DNA of 7,148 nucleotides, from the NCBI GenBank assembly GCA_029939635.1, contig JAOZSN010000145.1, positions 1 to 7,148 on the forward strand. Direction: 5' to 3'. This stretch comes from Deltaproteobacteria bacterium (GTDB lineage Bacteria > Desulfobacterota > Desulfobulbia > Desulfobulbales > SURF-16). Numbering within the stretch: position 1 is the stretch's first letter; every line of letters starts with the position of its first letter. Below the pieces are notes generated by a model that did not search any database, was not told the origin of the DNA, and saw only the letters and a program-made list of their open reading frames with translations. The position numbers and the translations under genes were made by a program. Below are positions 5,586 to 7,148 of this stretch, in pieces.

Positions 5586-6923
5586 ATGAAAATTCTCCTT
5601 ATCAGTCCAGCCTTTCGCACTAAACTTCTTGAAAATGTGCGTGTTTTGGCTCTTCCTCCCCTTAATTTGCAACTCATTGCTGCCCATACCCCAGAAGAAC
5701 ATGAGGTGGAGATTCATGATGAGGCCTTCGATGATATAGATTTTGACAAGAAGGCTGATTTGGTAGGGATCACCTGCATGACCCCCCTGGCCCCACGGGC
5801 CTACGAGATCTGTGAGGAATTTCGTAAACGGGGTGTGACTGTGGTGCTGGGCGGGATTCATCCCTCCATGATGCCGGAGGAGGCCCAAAAGTATGCCGAT
5901 GCTGTGGTAGTGGGGGAGGCGGAGGATGTGTGGCCCAAATTGCTGGCTGATTTCAGCAAGGGGCAATTACAAAAGGTGTATGAGACCACGACCAGGCCTG
6001 ATATTGAGTTTCTCGCCCAGCCCCGTCGTGATCTGTTACAAAATAAGTATTTTGTCCAAACCGTGCAGACCTCCCGAGGTTGCCCCCATAACTGTAAGTT
6101 TTGCTCAGTGACTCGGTTTAATGGCGGTCAGTATCGCATGCGGGATATTGATATGGTCATCGATGAGATCAACGGGCTACCGGATAAACGAATTTTTATC
6201 ATTGATGACAATATTATTGGCTCCGGCAAGACGTGTACAGATCGAGCCTTTGCCCTTTTTGATCGCCTCCAGCATACGGGCAAGGAGTGGGGGGGGCAGA
6301 CCTGTCTTAATATTGTTGAAGAAAAAGGGCTGCTAACCGCAGCAGCCAAGAGTGGGGCCAAGGCCTTTCTCATTGGCTTTGAGTCTCTCCAGCAGGAGAC
6401 CCTAGCCAGCATGAATAAAAAAATGAATTTGCGGCCAACCACCCGAAATTTTAAGGAGTCCATTAAAAAAATTCAGGATCATGGTATTGCCATTATTGGT
6501 GGCTTCATTTTTGGCACTGATAATGACTCCATGGATACCTTTAGGTACACCCTGGATTTCATTATGGAGTCCGGTATTGATGCGGTGCAACTCAGTATCC
6601 AGACGCCGCTACCTGGTACGGCTCTCTATAAGGAGTTGGCAGATGATGGACGTCTGTTGCTTAACGACTATCCGCAGGATTGGGAGGCATATAATATTTT
6701 TGAGCCCGTTTTTCGGCCTGCCAACATGCGGCCTGAGGAGTTGTATGATGGTCTTATTGATGCCTATAAAACGGTGGCATCGTTCAAACATTCATTACCG
6801 CGTGGTCTGAAGACCCTGTGGCGTACCCGTTCATTGTTTTCCACCGGCATCTCATTTTTCTGGAACTATGACAGTTATCGCAGCATCAAGACCATTACCA
6901 GTCCGCGCCTCTTTCCTGATTGA
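5586..6923 (+). CDS. B12-binding domain radical SAM protein (BchE/hopanoid-methylase-like class)
   Basis: The 445-residue enzyme has an N-terminal cobalamin-binding Rossmann-type domain (about 1-135), seen as MKILLISPAF, PPLNLQLIAAHTP (24-36), LVGITCMTPLAP (59-70) and GGIHPSMMPEEA (89-100). The radical SAM core (about 155-375) carries SRGCPHNCKFC, with the [4Fe-4S]-binding cysteines at 166, 170 and 173 (CxxxCxxC). It continues with IFIIDDN (203-209), GFESL (264-268), GGFIFG (305-310) and TPLPGTALY (340-348). A C-terminal tail (about 376-445, with MRPEEL and WNYDSYRS) resembles the extension common in this class. A canonical DxHxxG cobalamin motif is absent, as is usual in this subgroup. Relatives carry out C-methylation, cyclisation or C-C bond formation on lipids, tetrapyrroles and other unactivated carbons; the substrate here is unknown. 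The start is set by the conserved N-terminus: no in-frame ATG, GTG or TTG lies between it and an upstream stop, and the preceding bases are C-rich with no Shine-Dalgarno. Confidence 0.94.
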   Translation: MKILLISPAFRTKLLENVRVLALPPLNLQLIAAHTPEEHEVEIHDEAFDDIDFDKKADLVGITCMTPLAPRAYEICEEFRKRGVTVVLGGIHPSMMPEEAQKYADAVVVGEAEDVWPKLLADFSKGQLQKVYETTTRPDIEFLAQPRRDLLQNKYFVQTVQTSRGCPHNCKFCSVTRFNGGQYRMRDIDMVIDEINGLPDKRIFIIDDNIIGSGKTCTDRAFALFDRLQHTGKEWGGQTCLNIVEEKGLLTAAAKSGAKAFLIGFESLQQETLASMNKKMNLRPTTRNFKESIKKIQDHGIAIIGGFIFGTDNDSMDTFRYTLDFIMESGIDAVQLSIQTPLPGTALYKELADDGRLLLNDYPQDWEAYNIFEPVFRPANMRPEELYDGLIDAYKTVASFKHSLPRGLKTLWRTRSLFSTGISFFWNYDSYRSIKTITSPRLFPD

Positions 6924-6966
6924 CACCTAATTGTTCGCCTGCTATAAACGAAGGCGTTCTGTACGG

Positions 6967-6982
6967 CTCTTTTCTCAAAGAG
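6967..6982. other. Short perfect hairpin after the radical SAM gene
   Basis: CTCTTT (6967-6972) pairs with AAAGAG (6977-6982) around a TCTC tetraloop. No T-run follows on either strand, so it is not an intrinsic terminator by itself. It is the first of several stem-loops in the stretch that follows the radical SAM stop codon. Confidence 0.4.
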
Positions 6983-6989
6983 GGTGTTG

Positions 6990-7049
6990 TAACAGCACGT
7001 AGCCAAGGCAATCCGAACCTTGCCGTTTTGCTCTGTTAATCTTTTTTTT
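6990..7049 (+). terminator. Probable intrinsic terminator of the radical SAM gene
   Basis: An outer stem TAACAG (6990-6995) with CTGTTA (7033-7038) encloses an inner stem CAAGG (7004-7008) with CCTTG (7018-7022). After ATC comes a run of eight T (7042-7049). The stem is interrupted and lies three bases from the T-run, so it is a weaker match than a textbook terminator, but its place 66 bases after the stop codon suits one. The same bases would overlap the 3' end of the possible minus-strand gene tail. Confidence 0.45.
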
Positions 7050-7148
7050 CCAATTTTCCATTTCTCAGGTCAGTAGTATCTGCGATTGTGGAGTAGTTTT
7101 TTGGCTTTTCTTCATCTTGAAGCAGCCCTTTGTCTTGGTATCCACAAA
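7036..7148 (-). CDS. Possible C-terminal tail of an unidentified minus-strand gene, cut by window edge
   Basis: One minus-strand frame is open from the window edge for 36 codons to a TAA at 7038-7036. The peptide is highly charged and ends NGKLEKKD, as many cytoplasmic protein C-termini do; another part reads QDEEKPKNYSTIADTTDL. I do not recognise a family. An open run of this length arises by chance fairly often (roughly one in five), and its lysine codons coincide with the T-run of the predicted plus-strand terminator. If real, the gene converges on the radical SAM gene. Confidence 0.3.
   Translation of the reverse strand, partial: CGYQDKGLLQDEEKPKNYSTIADTTDLRNGKLEKKD

Overview
The window (about 50% GC) reads like bacterial chromosome from an anaerobic or microaerobic lineage. 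The best guess is Desulfobacterota (Desulfobulbales-like), based on the gene mix and a cobalamin-type radical SAM enzyme. That placement is an inference; no marker here fixes the taxon. No rRNA, tRNA, CRISPR array, transposase or phage gene was seen.

Left half, housekeeping. A minus-strand pair runs galU (UTP-glucose-1-phosphate uridylyltransferase) then priA (primosomal replication-restart helicase). priA leaves the window at base 1, so only its first 610 codons are present. The 96 bases between galU and priA are filled edge to edge by a palindromic element built of degenerate 7-base units. Divergent from galU is tilS (tRNA-Ile lysidine synthetase, compact form) on the plus strand. The 168-base galU/tilS divergent region holds overlapping candidate promoters and a 9-base tandem repeat in the galU leader.

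Right half, specialised metabolism. After tilS, three plus-strand genes follow. The first encodes a 144-residue protein whose C-terminal half resembles an XRE-type helix-turn-helix. The second, overlapping it by one base (TAATG), encodes a BtrH-like protein with a papain/C39-like N-terminal domain and a DUF4872-like C-terminal domain. The third, 71 bases further on, is a B12-binding radical SAM enzyme of the BchE/hopanoid-methylase-like group. BtrH itself transfers an acyl group from an acyl carrier protein to an aminoglycoside. The trio could therefore be part of an uncharacterised pathway that modifies an acyl or lipid-like substrate: the radical SAM protein for a difficult C-C or methylation step, the BtrH-like protein for acyl transfer or cleavage, and the small protein as coupled partner or regulator. 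No carrier protein, synthase or transporter is visible here, so the pathway assignment is inference.

Right end. A hairpin-rich stretch with an 8-T run follows the radical SAM gene. A possible C-terminal tail of an unidentified minus-strand gene enters from the right edge. Most genes here lack a convincing Shine-Dalgarno sequence, and the upstream regions of priA and the radical SAM gene are C-rich.
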